DNA of 64,000 bases from Dysgonomonas sp. ZJ279. GTDB lineage: Bacteria; Bacteroidota; Bacteroidia; Bacteroidales; Dysgonomonadaceae. Under the pieces are notes generated by a model. The model saw only the letters and a program-made list of their open reading frames with translations. It did no database searches and was not told where the DNA came from. Position 1 is the first letter of the stretch. Each line of letters opens with the position of its first letter. The position numbers were made by a program, and so were the translations under genes. Positions 1 through 9,247 of this stretch are shown piece after piece. The stretch is taken from NCBI RefSeq assembly GCF_011039205.1, contig NZ_JAAKEL010000004.1:224564-288563 (forward strand), in the 5' to 3' direction.

Positions 1-579
1 ATTATAGAATATCTCTACAGCATAATCGGTAGTACCACCACCCGGATGTGTCAGATTAGAAATAATCCCCGGAAAACGTACCGAACGTGTATCAACTCCC
101 CAACGGCTATAATAATAATCGCTAAGTAATTCGCCCACAACCTTAGTGATACCATATACCGTATTTGGTCGTTGAATCGTATCTTGAGGAGTTTTATCCT
201 TTGGTGTATTATTCCCGAAAGCACCGATCGAACTTGGCGTAAATACAGCACAATTTAATTCTCGGGCAACATCCAGACAATTCATAAGGCTATCCATACC
301 AACACTCCAGCCTAGTTTTGGATTCTTTTCGGCAGTAGCAGACAATATAGCCGCAAGGTTGTAAATGGTGTCGATTTTGTATTTTTTTACAGCATCTGCT
401 ATCTGATCTATATTTGTCGCGTCTATTTCTACTGTTGGACCTAAATCGAAAAAATTATCAGGATAAGGCGGCTTATAATATCCGCATATAACATTGTTAT
501 CACCGTAAATCGAGCGTAATCTAATACTTAATTCCGAACCTATCTGTCCAGTGCTTCCTACAATTAAAATGTTTTTCAT
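1..579 (-). CDS. tdh: NAD-dependent L-threonine dehydrogenase, epimerase-like type (partial, runs off the left edge)
   Basis: It is predicted to oxidise L-threonine to 2-amino-3-ketobutyrate with NAD in the cytosol. About 193 N-terminal residues are visible. They show a Rossmann nucleotide-binding start (GSTGQIG, residues 8-14), the catalytic Ser region (TPSSIGAFG, about 114-122) and the YxxxK pair (Y142, K146) of the extended short-chain dehydrogenase/UDP-glucose-epimerase fold. The motif PGIIS near residue 170 is typical of the epimerase-like threonine dehydrogenases, as opposed to the zinc medium-chain type. The start codon overlaps the stop of kbl (ATGA), so the two are translationally coupled and kbl is upstream. 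That neighbour makes the substrate assignment strong. The C-terminus lies beyond base 1. Confidence 0.85.
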   Translation of the reverse strand, partial: MKNILIVGSTGQIGSELSIRLRSIYGDNNVICGYYKPPYPDNFFDLGPTVEIDATNIDQIADAVKKYKIDTIYNLAAILSATAEKNPKLGWSVGMDSLMNCLDVARELNCAVFTPSSIGAFGNNTPKDKTPQDTIQRPNTVYGITKVVGELLSDYYYSRWGVDTRSVRFPGIISNLTHPGGGTTDYAVEIFYN

Positions 580-1769
580 ATAATTCCGAGCTCTTTTCCT
601 ATTTTAGTGAAAGCTGCAATACATTTATCTAAATGTTCCTTTTTGTGTGCAGCCGAAATTTGTACGCGAATACGTGCTTGCTCTTTTGGAACAACGGGAT
701 AGTAGAATCCTGTTACATAGATTCCTTCATCCAATAATTTAGAAGCCATATCTTGCGATAATTTGGCATCGTATAGCATTATTGCACAGATAGCCGATTG
801 AGTAGGCTTAATATCAAACCCGGCAGCTGTAAGTTTTTCCACGAAATAGGCAGTATTGCTATGTAATGTATCTTGTAATTCGTTAGTCCTTTCTATCAAT
901 TCAAACATTTTGATACCAGCAGCAGCGATAGCAGGAGGTATAGAGTTTGAGAATAAATAGGGGCGTGAACGTTGACGAAGCATATCTATAATCTCTTTCT
1001 TCCCGGTAGTAAATCCGCCGATAGCACCACCAAAGGCTTTACCCAAAGTACCTGTTAGGATTTCGGCCTTACCTCTAAGGTTAAATAATTCAGTAGTTCC
1101 ACGACCTGTTTTACCGACCACGCCTGCTGAGTGCGATTCGTCGATCATAATCATTGCATTATATTTTTGAGCTAACTCATATATCTTATCAAGTGGAGCA
1201 ACATTACCATCCATCGAAAATACACCATCGGTAACTATCAAACGGAAACGTTGCGATTGTGCCAGTTGTAATTGTTTTTCAAGATCAGCCATATCAGCAT
1301 TTGCATAACGGTAACGTACAGCTTTACACAAGCGTACCCCATCAATAATTGATGCGTGATTTAACGAATCTGATATTATTGCGTCTTGTTCATTCAATAA
1401 AGGTTCGAAAACACCACCATTGGCATCGAAACATGCTGCATATAGAATAGAATCTTCTGTTCCGAAGAATTTAGCGATAGCCGCTTCCAATTCTTTATGT
1501 ATATCCTGAGTACCGCATATAAAACGAACCGAAGACATACCGTATCCATGTGTATCGAGTGCCTGTTTAGCTGCATCTATCAACTCCTGATTATCTGATA
1601 GTCCCAGATAGTTGTTTGCACAAAAGTTAAGTACATTTTGCCCTGTACTAACACGTATTTCAGCACTCTGAGGAGAAGTGATTATTCGCTCATTCTTATA
1701 CAGCCCGGCAGATTGTATATTTGCAAGTTCTTCTTGCAGAAAATTTTGGAAATTCTTATATGTACTCAT
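576..1769 (-). CDS. kbl: 2-amino-3-ketobutyrate CoA ligase (glycine C-acetyltransferase)
   Basis: This PLP enzyme cleaves 2-amino-3-ketobutyrate with CoA to glycine and acetyl-CoA, the second step of threonine degradation. At 397 residues it matches the usual family length. It belongs to the alpha-oxoamine synthase fold: the Schiff-base lysine lies in GTLGKAFGG (K244), the PLP-binding aspartate in MIDESHSAG (D210), and DSLNHASIIDG (H138) stacks on the cofactor. It is the first gene of a two-gene operon with tdh, and its stop overlaps the tdh start by four bases. A -7 promoter box lies about 20 bases upstream of the start. Confidence 0.95.
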   Translation of the reverse strand: MSTYKNFQNFLQEELANIQSAGLYKNERIITSPQSAEIRVSTGQNVLNFCANNYLGLSDNQELIDAAKQALDTHGYGMSSVRFICGTQDIHKELEAAIAKFFGTEDSILYAACFDANGGVFEPLLNEQDAIISDSLNHASIIDGVRLCKAVRYRYANADMADLEKQLQLAQSQRFRLIVTDGVFSMDGNVAPLDKIYELAQKYNAMIMIDESHSAGVVGKTGRGTTELFNLRGKAEILTGTLGKAFGGAIGGFTTGKKEIIDMLRQRSRPYLFSNSIPPAIAAAGIKMFELIERTNELQDTLHSNTAYFVEKLTAAGFDIKPTQSAICAIMLYDAKLSQDMASKLLDEGIYVTGFYYPVVPKEQARIRVQISAAHKKEHLDKCIAAFTKIGKELGII

Positions 1770-1788
1770 AGCTTTAAGATTTTGGAAA

Positions 1789-1796
1789 CAAAGTTA
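1789..1796 (-). promoter_or_regulatory. Bacteroidota -7 promoter box for kbl-tdh
   Basis: Read on the minus strand the box is TAACTTTG, an exact match to the TAnnTTTG consensus. It sits 20 bases before the kbl start, giving a very short leader. I did not find a convincing -33 TTTG at the usual spacing. Confidence 0.45.
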
Positions 1797-1920
1797 GTGA
1801 AAATGTTACATTAGAAGCAGGTATCTCTTAAAAATAATCTCGTCAACTTTTGCTTTTTTAGCTAAGTTCCTGTTTAAATTTTATTGGTATCCTTTAACGA
1901 GAAAAAACTCTTTCATTTCC

Positions 1921-1950
1921 TTTGTCATAACTGAAATGTTTTTATCTTTA
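1921..1950 (+). promoter_or_regulatory. Likely Bacteroidota promoter for the sugar epimerase gene
   Basis: TTTG at 1921-1924 is followed after 18 bases by TATCTTTA at 1943-1950, one base away from TAnnTTTG. Transcription would begin near 1957, about 33 bases before the start codon. Confidence 0.45.
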
Positions 1951-1989
1951 TAATCAGCAATTTATCGTTCATCAAAAAACAGATATGCC

Positions 1990-2835
1990 ATGAATCCCCA
2001 ATTAGGTGCTACCACATTATCCTGGATACATCCCCTATGGAATGATGAAGCCGGATTGTACGCTATAAAGAAAGCTTCGGACATAGGTTTCGATCTCATA
2101 GAGTTATTATTGCCTCACTCGATGGTGATAGATACAAATAGTGTGAGAAAGCAACTTGACAGATACAATATAGATGCCGTGTGTGGCTTAAACTTATCTG
2201 CCGACACACATATACCAACTCATCCCAAAGAGGCTTTACAACTGATCAAAAAAGCATTAGACAAAGTCGCTGAACTCGAACTGAATCATCTTGGGGGTGT
2301 ACTTCATTCGGGCATTGGCTCTTTTTCGGGGAATGTTTGTACAGAGAGCGAGAAACAAACAATCTGTGATGTTTGGGCAGAAGTCGCCGATTATGCTCAA
2401 CAATATGGTGTAAATATTGGCGTAGAGCCAATCAATCGCTATGAGTCTTATATATGTAATACCGGTGAAAATGTATTAGAGCTATTAAAGAGACTAGATG
2501 TATCTAATATGTATTTGCATCTTGATACATTTCACATGAATATAGAAGAAGATAACTTTTATGATCCCATAATAAGTGCTGGCGATAGACTGAAACATGT
2601 CCATATGACTGAAAGTAACAGAGGAATGCTAGGAGAAGGCAATGTCCATTGGGCTGACTTATTCAAAGCGTTGAAAGAAATTGATTATACAGGAAATCTC
2701 GTTCTGGAAAACTTCTCCTCTTCAGTCGAAGGAATGTCAAGTGCGGTATCTTTATGGCAGCGATCGAAATACGATGCCGACGATCTGGCGAAAGGCAGTC
2801 TCGAATTTATTCGTAAAATGATAGCATTAACATAA
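1990..2835 (+). CDS. Sugar epimerase of the D-tagatose 3-epimerase / D-allulose 3-epimerase type
   Basis: The protein has 281 residues and is a xylose-isomerase-like TIM barrel. The four metal ligands expected in D-tagatose 3-epimerases can be placed in order: E146 (in GVEPINRYESY), D179 (HLDTFHMN), H205 (HVHMTESNRG) and E240 (LVLENFSSS). R211 fits the substrate-contacting arginine. It should interconvert ketoses at C3 using Mn or Co, but the exact sugar cannot be read from sequence. It is monocistronic, with its own promoter and a following hairpin. An alternative is another ketose or inositol epimerase of the same fold. Confidence 0.8.
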   Translation: MNPQLGATTLSWIHPLWNDEAGLYAIKKASDIGFDLIELLLPHSMVIDTNSVRKQLDRYNIDAVCGLNLSADTHIPTHPKEALQLIKKALDKVAELELNHLGGVLHSGIGSFSGNVCTESEKQTICDVWAEVADYAQQYGVNIGVEPINRYESYICNTGENVLELLKRLDVSNMYLHLDTFHMNIEEDNFYDPIISAGDRLKHVHMTESNRGMLGEGNVHWADLFKALKEIDYTGNLVLENFSSSVEGMSSAVSLWQRSKYDADDLAKGSLEFIRKMIALT

Positions 2836-2860
2836 AACCCTGATCTTACTTTTCGATAAT

Positions 2861-2897
2861 ATAAAGGGCATAAGTTCGACGAATTTACACCCTTTAT
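2861..2897 (+). terminator. Hairpin terminator after the sugar epimerase gene
   Basis: Arms at 2861-2878 and 2880-2897 can pair over about 18 positions with two mismatches and one G-U pair. The core is ATAAAGGG/CCCTTTAT. An AT-rich tail follows. Confidence 0.5.
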
Positions 2898-3027
2898 TTA
2901 TTATAATGCGCAGCTGTCTTTATAATCTGATTTATTCTAAATAAATGACATATATAACCCTCTATTCTAAAGGTTTTGAGCTATTAAATTCCCTCTTTTT
3001 AAGAACATAAAATCATAGAGAATGTTA

Positions 3028-3035
3028 TACCTTTG
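3028..3035 (+). promoter_or_regulatory. -7 promoter box for the AspT/YidE-type transporter gene
   Basis: TACCTTTG matches TAnnTTTG exactly and lies 24 bases before the start codon at 3059. No clear -33 element is visible at the standard distance. Confidence 0.45.
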
Positions 3036-3058
3036 GCGCAATTAAAAAAAACCTAATT

Positions 3059-4735
3059 ATGGATTGGTTATTAAATACCATTTTACAGCCTTCTACCATA
3101 CAGTCTATTATAATAATTTCGGCAGTATCAGCAATTGGCCTCCAACTAGGGAAATTGAAATTATTCAATGTCTCTTTAGGCATTACATTTGTTTTCTTTA
3201 TAGGCATTCTAGTTGGTCATCTTAATTTAGACATAAATGAGGATATGCTTCATTTTGCTCAAAATTTTGGACTAATCATATTCGTTTATGCCTTGGGATT
3301 ACAAGTAGGACCCGGTTTTTTCTCGTCATTAAAGAAAGGAGGACTACGACTCAACTCTCTGGCTTTCGCTGTCGTTGTTATTGGTATTCTATTAACTCTT
3401 ATATTTAGTTATTTCAGTAACGTTTCGTTACCTAATATGGTTGGGCTCCTTACAGGTGCTGTAACAAATACACCTGCTCTCGGTGCAGCACAACAAGCAT
3501 TAAGACAAGTAGCGCCTAACGATACCAAATCTATATCAGACATGGCGCTGGCTTGCGCAGTAGCATATCCTCTAGGTGTAGTAGGGGTGATATTAGCTAT
3601 TGCTCTTATGCGCACATGGTTTGGACCGAAAGACAATTCCGGCAAAATAAAGGAAAAGAAAGACTCGGATACCTATGTGGGCGAATTCCATGTAACCAAT
3701 CCTGCACTTTTCGGAAAAACAATACGCGAAATTATGAAGCATACATCTAAACGCTTCGTAATATCCCGCATCTGGAGAGACGGAAAGGTAACTATTCCAA
3801 CATCCGAATGTGTATTAAACCAAAATGATCACCTCCTTATTATATCCATAAAATCGGATGTAGAAAGTATCAAAGTCCTCTTTGGAGAGCAAGAAAATGT
3901 GGATTGGAATAAAGAAGATATAGATTGGAATCACATAGACAATAGCCAGCTTGTTTCACGTCGCATAATTGTTACACGAGGTAAGGTTAATGGTGTGAAG
4001 CTTGGTACACTGAAATTACGCAATATTTATGGTATAAATATTACCCGTATCAACCGTGCCGGCATCGATCTATTACCATCGCCACACCTGTCTTTGCAAA
4101 TAGGGGATAGGATAACTGTAGTTGGTGAAGCGGCTTCCATTAATAATGTAGCTAAGATTCTGGGTGACGAAGTAAAACGATTGAAAGAGCCTAATCTGAT
4201 TGCTATATTTATAGGCATTGCTTTTGGTTTACTATTAGGAGCACTACCGTTTCCATTTCCCGGAATGAATTTTCCTATTAAGTTGGGCATTGCCGGAGGG
4301 CCAATAATTGTTGGAATCTTAATGGGTGCTTTTGGTCCACGTTTTCATCTGACAACCTATACTACACAGAGTGCGAATTTGATGATGCGTCAACTAGGTC
4401 TTGTTGTGTATTTAGCTTGTTTGGGTATTGATGCAGGAGGGCATTTCTTCGAAACTGTTTTACAACCCGAAGGACTTCTATGGGTTGGATTAGGGTTTGG
4501 ACTAACCGTTATTCCCGTTATTATAGTAGGTGTACTTGCTATGAAAGTACTGCATATCAATTATGCCAAAAGTGTAGGAATGCTATGTGGAAGTATGGCT
4601 AATCCGATAGCCTTAAGTTATGTTGACTCCACAGTAGAGGGTGATGAGCCTTCTGTTGCTTATGCAACAGTTTACCCGGTATCTATGTTTATCCGAATCA
4701 TATCGACCCAACTATTGTTATTGTTCTTCTTGTAA
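3059..4735 (+). CDS. AspT/YidE/YbjL-family membrane carrier with two TrkA-C domains
   Basis: This 558-residue inner-membrane protein has the family's duplicated layout. An N-terminal hydrophobic half (about 15-190) is followed by two cytosolic RCK/TrkA-C-like domains (about 205-275 and 290-375), then a C-terminal hydrophobic half (about 380-558). The repeated signatures are AVTNTPALGAAQQAL in the first half and CGSMANPIALSYVDS in the second. AspT exchanges aspartate for alanine, but most YidE/YbjL relatives have unknown substrates, so no substrate is assigned. The TrkA-C pair suggests gating by a small ligand or ion. The gene has its own -7 box. Confidence 0.8.
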   Translation: MDWLLNTILQPSTIQSIIIISAVSAIGLQLGKLKLFNVSLGITFVFFIGILVGHLNLDINEDMLHFAQNFGLIIFVYALGLQVGPGFFSSLKKGGLRLNSLAFAVVVIGILLTLIFSYFSNVSLPNMVGLLTGAVTNTPALGAAQQALRQVAPNDTKSISDMALACAVAYPLGVVGVILAIALMRTWFGPKDNSGKIKEKKDSDTYVGEFHVTNPALFGKTIREIMKHTSKRFVISRIWRDGKVTIPTSECVLNQNDHLLIISIKSDVESIKVLFGEQENVDWNKEDIDWNHIDNSQLVSRRIIVTRGKVNGVKLGTLKLRNIYGINITRINRAGIDLLPSPHLSLQIGDRITVVGEAASINNVAKILGDEVKRLKEPNLIAIFIGIAFGLLLGALPFPFPGMNFPIKLGIAGGPIIVGILMGAFGPRFHLTTYTTQSANLMMRQLGLVVYLACLGIDAGGHFFETVLQPEGLLWVGLGFGLTVIPVIIVGVLAMKVLHINYAKSVGMLCGSMANPIALSYVDSTVEGDEPSVAYATVYPVSMFIRIISTQLLLLFFL

Positions 4736-4788
4736 CATTAGCTTTTAATTCGTTACTTTATACTCATAAAACTGTTGAAAATATAGAT

Positions 4789-5427
4789 ATGAAGAATAAT
4801 ATTTGTGTACTTTTTGATATGGATGGGGTTATGATCGATACTGAACCTCAATACGATAAGTTCTGGAAGCATGCTGCCGACAGATATAGTATAGGAATCC
4901 CTAATTTCGAGAAAATAATAAAAGGAACAACTCTCCCAAACATATTAAAGAAGTATTTTTCTGAATACACTCAGGCAGAACGAGATGCTCTTGTGGAAGA
5001 GATAGATAAATTCGAAGCGAATATGACGTACCCCGAAATACCGGGTTCTATCAAGTTTGTTAATGAATTGAAGAAGCAAGGTATCAAGGTTGGCCTAGTA
5101 ACCAGTTCTACCGATACTAAATTAATTGGGGTGTACAGAGATGTACATTTCGATACATTGTTCGACACGGTAGTATCGGCAGCTCGTGTCACTCACGGTA
5201 AACCAGCACCCGATTGTTTCTTATTAGCAGCAAAAGATCTAGGTGCAGATCCCAAAGATTGTATTGTATTTGAAGACTCTTATGCCGGAATTGAAGCTGG
5301 AACAGCCGCCGGTATGAAAGTGATTGGTTTGGCAACAACACATCCGGCAGATACACTGATAGATAAATGTGTGAGAGTTATTCCTGATTTTACGAATTTC
5401 GATGTTTCAGAGTTATATAGTATCTGA
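4789..5427 (+). CDS. HAD-superfamily hydrolase, beta-phosphoglucomutase-like
   Basis: The 212-residue cytosolic protein has the four HAD motifs in order: DMDGVMIDTEP (nucleophile D10 and acid/base D12), the S/T motif VTSSTDTK, the lysine in HGKPAPDCF and the acidic VFEDSYAGIEAG. An all-alpha cap sits between motif I and motif II, as in subfamily I (phosphoglycolate phosphatase/beta-phosphoglucomutase type). The substrate is probably a sugar phosphate. It starts 53 bases after the transporter gene and may be co-transcribed with it. Confidence 0.8.
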   Translation: MKNNICVLFDMDGVMIDTEPQYDKFWKHAADRYSIGIPNFEKIIKGTTLPNILKKYFSEYTQAERDALVEEIDKFEANMTYPEIPGSIKFVNELKKQGIKVGLVTSSTDTKLIGVYRDVHFDTLFDTVVSAARVTHGKPAPDCFLLAAKDLGADPKDCIVFEDSYAGIEAGTAAGMKVIGLATTHPADTLIDKCVRVIPDFTNFDVSELYSI

Positions 5428-5441
5428 ATAAAGATTATTAT

Positions 5442-5485
5442 AAAAGAACGAGGCTTACTATAGTATAGTAAGCCTCGTTCTTTTT
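5442..5485. terminator. Bidirectional terminator between convergent genes
   Basis: A near-perfect hairpin has arms AAAAGAACGAGGCTTACT... (5442-5462) and the exact complement (5464-5484), with A-rich and T-rich flanks. It serves both the HAD gene and the opposing M16 protease gene. Confidence 0.85.
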
Positions 5486-5499
5486 AATATATTCTCAAT

Positions 5500-8304
5500 T
5501 TATTTTTTAGGAACCATTATCACTTCTATTACATTTTCTTGTGATAGCAATGCTTTTGTTACTGCCTTTACATCTTCAGTTGTCAATGAATTAAGTATTG
5601 TCATGTAATTCGAATAAACATCGTCATTGTAAAAATAATAAGCATTTAATACTGCATTCCAATAACCGTTTTGTTTAGTATTTTCCTGAAATTTCTTTGC
5701 CATATATTCTTTTACTTTTTGGAAATCCTTATCCTTAGGGCCATCCTGAGCAATTTTATCTAGTTCTCTATGAATAATTTTATTCAATGTAGCTGCTTTA
5801 TCAGGATCGGTATCGTATGTCATTTGTACAATTGTTTGCCCTTCGGGAATACGATTGATTTCAACTCTCGAACGCACGCCATATGTACCACCTTCTTCTT
5901 CTCTGATTGTTTCTACATATACCATATCCAACACTTGATTCAGAGCATCTAGAGCTATACGTGTTTTCTGATCTCTCTTTAGAGTACCGCTATAAAGATC
6001 AAATACAGAGGCTTTAGGATTCTTCATCTCTTGTTCGAAAACATTAGTATATGTACCTTTTCTTATATCATAATTCACATCTTTATATCTGGCATTTTTG
6101 TTTCCTGATGGGAGCGATGCCAAGTATTGCTCTACTAATGGTTTCATTGCGACTTCATCTACATTGCCTACAAACGTAAATACGAATGAGCCCGGATTAG
6201 CAAATACTTCTTTATAAATTTCTATTGTACGGTCATAATTAAGTTTCTCGGCATCTTCTAGTTTCAATTCTTTTGTTCGAAGGTTATCTCCGTACATAGC
6301 GTATGTTGTTGAATCAGAAAAAATAGCAGAAGGTTCAGTTTTCATATTCTTCAACTGGTTTTTAATCATATCGAGTAATGATGTATATGCATCCAGATCT
6401 TTACGCGGAGCTGTAAAGTACAGATAAGTCAATTGAAGTAATGTTTCAATATCCTTAATGTTTGATGATCCACTAATATTCTGATCCCATCTACCTACAT
6501 TCACACCAACCTTAGCTGATTTTCCGGCTAATACTTTTTTCAGATCCGTAGCACTAAAATTTCCAATACCACCAATATGAGGAACTGCACCTACTAATTC
6601 TGCATTATGCATATCATTGTCCGGAACAATAGAAGTTCCTCCATAAGCTATGGATGACATTAATATTTCATCATCTTTGAAATCAGTCTTTTTAAGAACA
6701 ACCCTCATCCCATTCGACAATGTCCATGAGGTAGAACCTAACTTCTCGTCAGTTTTTGTATCAACAATGCTTCCTGCTTTAGGTAATTGACTTATAAGAG
6801 GTTCATTTGATACAGTTTCAGCATATGGAGTTATATTTTCTGCTTCAACTATTTTAAATATATTCAGTAATTCACTTTCAGAAGGGTAGATAATACCATC
6901 CTTCTCGGGACCTGTTACCGATATAACAATATTTTTATCAGTTATAATTTGTCTGATAAATTGATTAATGGCATCGGCATCTACCATAGGTGCAAATTGT
7001 TTTACAAAGTTATATTCAAATTCAATACCCGGTATTGCATCGCCATCTGTAAAACTTTCTACATATTCTCTTATATAGGAATCATTCAATTCTTTGCTAC
7101 GGTTATTATATGCAGTTTCATACCTTTGAAGCAGTGTAGCCTTGGCTCTTTCTAGTTCAGCATCCGTAAATCCAAATTTACTCACTCTCTCATTTTCTCG
7201 TATAAGAGTCGCTAATGTAGCATCGATCTGCCCTTCTTTACTAAGCGCTATCGTTGTCCAGGCATCTTTAGTTTTAGAGACAAAATAAGGACCATCATAA
7301 GCAATAGAAACAGCAAAAGGTGCATCTGCTTTTTGTGATATTTCACTTAAACGATCTGAAAACATTTTAGATACAAGTTCTTGCATGACAGACATGATTA
7401 ATCCGATGTTTGTCTTTTTTAGTTCAGCAGGCAATACATCGTGCTTTATATACAGCGTAACTTGTGTTCTGACAGCCTCCGGATCGGTAGTAATAGCTAC
7501 AATGGGTTCTTCATTGTCGGGTACCGGATAATATATTCTTTCGGCCGGATTAGCAGGGGCAGGAATATCAGCAAACATAGCTTTTATCTTTGCTTCCACC
7601 TTATCTGCATCAATATCTCCAACTACAATGATGGCCTGAAGATCTGGTCTATACCATTTATGATAATAATCTTTTAATGTTTGATGTTCAAAGTTTTCAA
7701 CAACCTCCATTGTTCCTATCGGAAGACGGTTAGCATACTTACTATCTTTAAATAGGATAGGTAGCTGCTTCTCCCAAATACGCATTTGTGCGCTACCTCT
7801 TGTACGCCATTCCTCTTTTATGATAGAACGCTCTTTGTCTATTTCTTCATTATCTAAAGTAATGAAGCCAGACCAATCATGCAATATCAGAAGGCAGGAA
7901 TCGACAACACCCTCACGCACCACAGGTATATCCGATAGGTTATAAACTGTTTCGTCGAATGAGGTGTATGCATTTACATTTGCTCCGAATTTTGCTCCAT
8001 TTTTCTCCAAGTAATCAAGCATAGCTTTTCGACCCGGAAAGTTCTTACTTCCATTGAAAGCCATATGTTCTAAAAAGTGAGCAAGTCCCATCTGAGAATC
8101 CTCTTCTTGCATCGAACCTACTTTCTGAGCTATATAGAAATCAGCCCTTTTCTCAGGATACGCATTTTGACGAATATAATACGTCAAGCCATTACTTAGC
8201 TTACCATATCTGACCTGAGGATCGATAGGTAATTTCTCTTGTGCGTTAACATTAAGAACGAAAGAGAAAGTAAGTAAAGCAATTAGAATAAACAGTTTTC
8301 TCAT
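5500..8304 (-). CDS. M16-family zinc metalloprotease (pitrilysin/insulinase type), secreted
   Basis: This 934-residue protein starts with a clear signal peptide ending near NVNAQEK (about residue 22), so it acts in the periplasm or at the outer membrane. The inverted zinc motif HxxEH is present as HFLEH (H76, E79, H80). The downstream zinc-ligand glutamate lies in the ERSIIKEEW region (about 155-160). The length corresponds to two tandem M16 units, the second without its own HxxEH, as in fused full-length M16 enzymes. Its peptide substrate cannot be inferred. It is followed on the same strand by the shared terminator and preceded by dgkA. Confidence 0.9.
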   Translation of the reverse strand: MRKLFILIALLTFSFVLNVNAQEKLPIDPQVRYGKLSNGLTYYIRQNAYPEKRADFYIAQKVGSMQEEDSQMGLAHFLEHMAFNGSKNFPGRKAMLDYLEKNGAKFGANVNAYTSFDETVYNLSDIPVVREGVVDSCLLILHDWSGFITLDNEEIDKERSIIKEEWRTRGSAQMRIWEKQLPILFKDSKYANRLPIGTMEVVENFEHQTLKDYYHKWYRPDLQAIIVVGDIDADKVEAKIKAMFADIPAPANPAERIYYPVPDNEEPIVAITTDPEAVRTQVTLYIKHDVLPAELKKTNIGLIMSVMQELVSKMFSDRLSEISQKADAPFAVSIAYDGPYFVSKTKDAWTTIALSKEGQIDATLATLIRENERVSKFGFTDAELERAKATLLQRYETAYNNRSKELNDSYIREYVESFTDGDAIPGIEFEYNFVKQFAPMVDADAINQFIRQIITDKNIVISVTGPEKDGIIYPSESELLNIFKIVEAENITPYAETVSNEPLISQLPKAGSIVDTKTDEKLGSTSWTLSNGMRVVLKKTDFKDDEILMSSIAYGGTSIVPDNDMHNAELVGAVPHIGGIGNFSATDLKKVLAGKSAKVGVNVGRWDQNISGSSNIKDIETLLQLTYLYFTAPRKDLDAYTSLLDMIKNQLKNMKTEPSAIFSDSTTYAMYGDNLRTKELKLEDAEKLNYDRTIEIYKEVFANPGSFVFTFVGNVDEVAMKPLVEQYLASLPSGNKNARYKDVNYDIRKGTYTNVFEQEMKNPKASVFDLYSGTLKRDQKTRIALDALNQVLDMVYVETIREEEGGTYGVRSRVEINRIPEGQTIVQMTYDTDPDKAATLNKIIHRELDKIAQDGPKDKDFQKVKEYMAKKFQENTKQNGYWNAVLNAYYFYNDDVYSNYMTILNSLTTEDVKAVTKALLSQENVIEVIMVPKK

Positions 8305-8328
8305 ATTAACTTAATCTAAATTATTTAT

Positions 8329-8721
8329 TTACTGACATATAAGATTGTATAATTTTGGAACAAATATAATTAAGCCACAGACTACAGACATAATTGTAGC
8401 AACCAGAACAGCAGCCGCAGCCATATCTTTTACTTTCTTTATTATATCATGCCTTTGCGGGCTTATATAGTCGCACAAATTCTCAATTGCAGAGTTTATT
8501 ATTTCTAAACTAAATACCAATCCAATCAGGATACATATAGCCAGCCATTCTGCAACCGATATGTTAAACACAACTCCCATAAGAATAACACAAACCGATA
8601 CGACCAAATGTATACGGGCATTGTGCTCCTCTCTAAACAAGATTCTCAATCCATCAAAAGCATATCTAAAAGATCTTAATCTTTTACGTATTGAAAACCT
8701 TTCCGACTTAAAATCTTCCAT
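8329..8721 (-). CDS. dgkA: Diacylglycerol (or undecaprenol) kinase, DgkA family
   Basis: This small integral-membrane kinase phosphorylates diacylglycerol or undecaprenol. Taking the ATG at 8721 gives about 131 residues with an amphipathic N-terminus (SERFSIRKRLRSFRYA) and three transmembrane helices. It carries the signature glutamate run EIINSAIENLCDY and KDMAAAAVLVAT, which follows the DgkA pattern. A longer in-frame start at 8784 adds 21 hydrophobic residues that the family does not have, so I prefer the shorter form. It lies 24 bases upstream of the protease gene on the same strand. Confidence 0.85.
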   Translation of the reverse strand: MEDFKSERFSIRKRLRSFRYAFDGLRILFREEHNARIHLVVSVCVILMGVVFNISVAEWLAICILIGLVFSLEIINSAIENLCDYISPQRHDIIKKVKDMAAAAVLVATIMSVVCGLIIFVPKLYNLICQ

Positions 8722-8844
8722 ATTACTGAAAAAGCATTTAAATATAAACGCTAAAGTATAAAAATACACTAGGATAGTAATCATTTTAAACTTTTTTCTT
8801 TATGTATTTTTATCATTTATGTACTCTATGAAGTATAGTCGGGC

Positions 8845-8875
8845 TTGTTGTTCTGGCTAAGAATCGTTACTTTTG
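8845..8875 (+). promoter_or_regulatory. Bacteroidota promoter for the lipoprotein-mscS operon
   Basis: TTG at 8845-8847 (a second at 8848-8850) is followed by TACTTTTG at 8868-8875. That matches TAnnTTTG exactly with 20- or 17-base spacing. Transcription would start about 15 bases before the ATG at 8899. Confidence 0.6.
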
Positions 8876-8898
8876 ATAAAACTTTAAAATTAATTGAT

Positions 8899-9243
8899 AT
8901 GTATAAATATATTTTCTCTATCCTACTTGGATTCATATTCTTTTCGTGTGGTGGTGCTTACGATCACACTTTAACTGAAATGGGTAAGTCTGTAAAGCAA
9001 CACATCAGATATAATGACGAGAAAAACAATATCAAAACAAATATTGAAATATTAAAACCTATATCGTATGAGGAAGTACCCGTAGACCAAAGGGTTCAAC
9101 CTGATGATGTATATTTATGCAAGGTTTATTTAAGAGCTAATTGGGCATATGTGGGTAGCTCTCGTTTATATAATACTGACGATACACTCAACTGTTATTT
9201 CGATAAGAATAAAGTTTTTGTACGAATAGATACGAAAAAATAA
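8899..9243 (+). CDS. Small lipoprotein of unknown function
   Basis: About 114 residues from the ATG at 8899. A more upstream start would place the promoter box inside the gene. The N-terminus MYKYIFSILLGFIFFSCGG is a type II signal peptide with the lipobox cysteine at residue 17. The rest is a small, charged, presumably periplasm-facing domain rich in Tyr and Asp. I do not recognise the family. It is followed after four bases by the MscS gene, so it could be an accessory of that channel, but this is only suggested by position. Confidence 0.7.
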   Translation: MYKYIFSILLGFIFFSCGGAYDHTLTEMGKSVKQHIRYNDEKNNIKTNIEILKPISYEEVPVDQRVQPDDVYLCKVYLRANWAYVGSSRLYNTDDTLNCYFDKNKVFVRIDTKK

Positions 9244-9247
9244 TATA

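Noticed and set aside
8722..8784. Longer start for dgkA
   Set aside because: It would add 21 hydrophobic residues not seen in DgkA. The ATG at 8721 begins at the usual family start.
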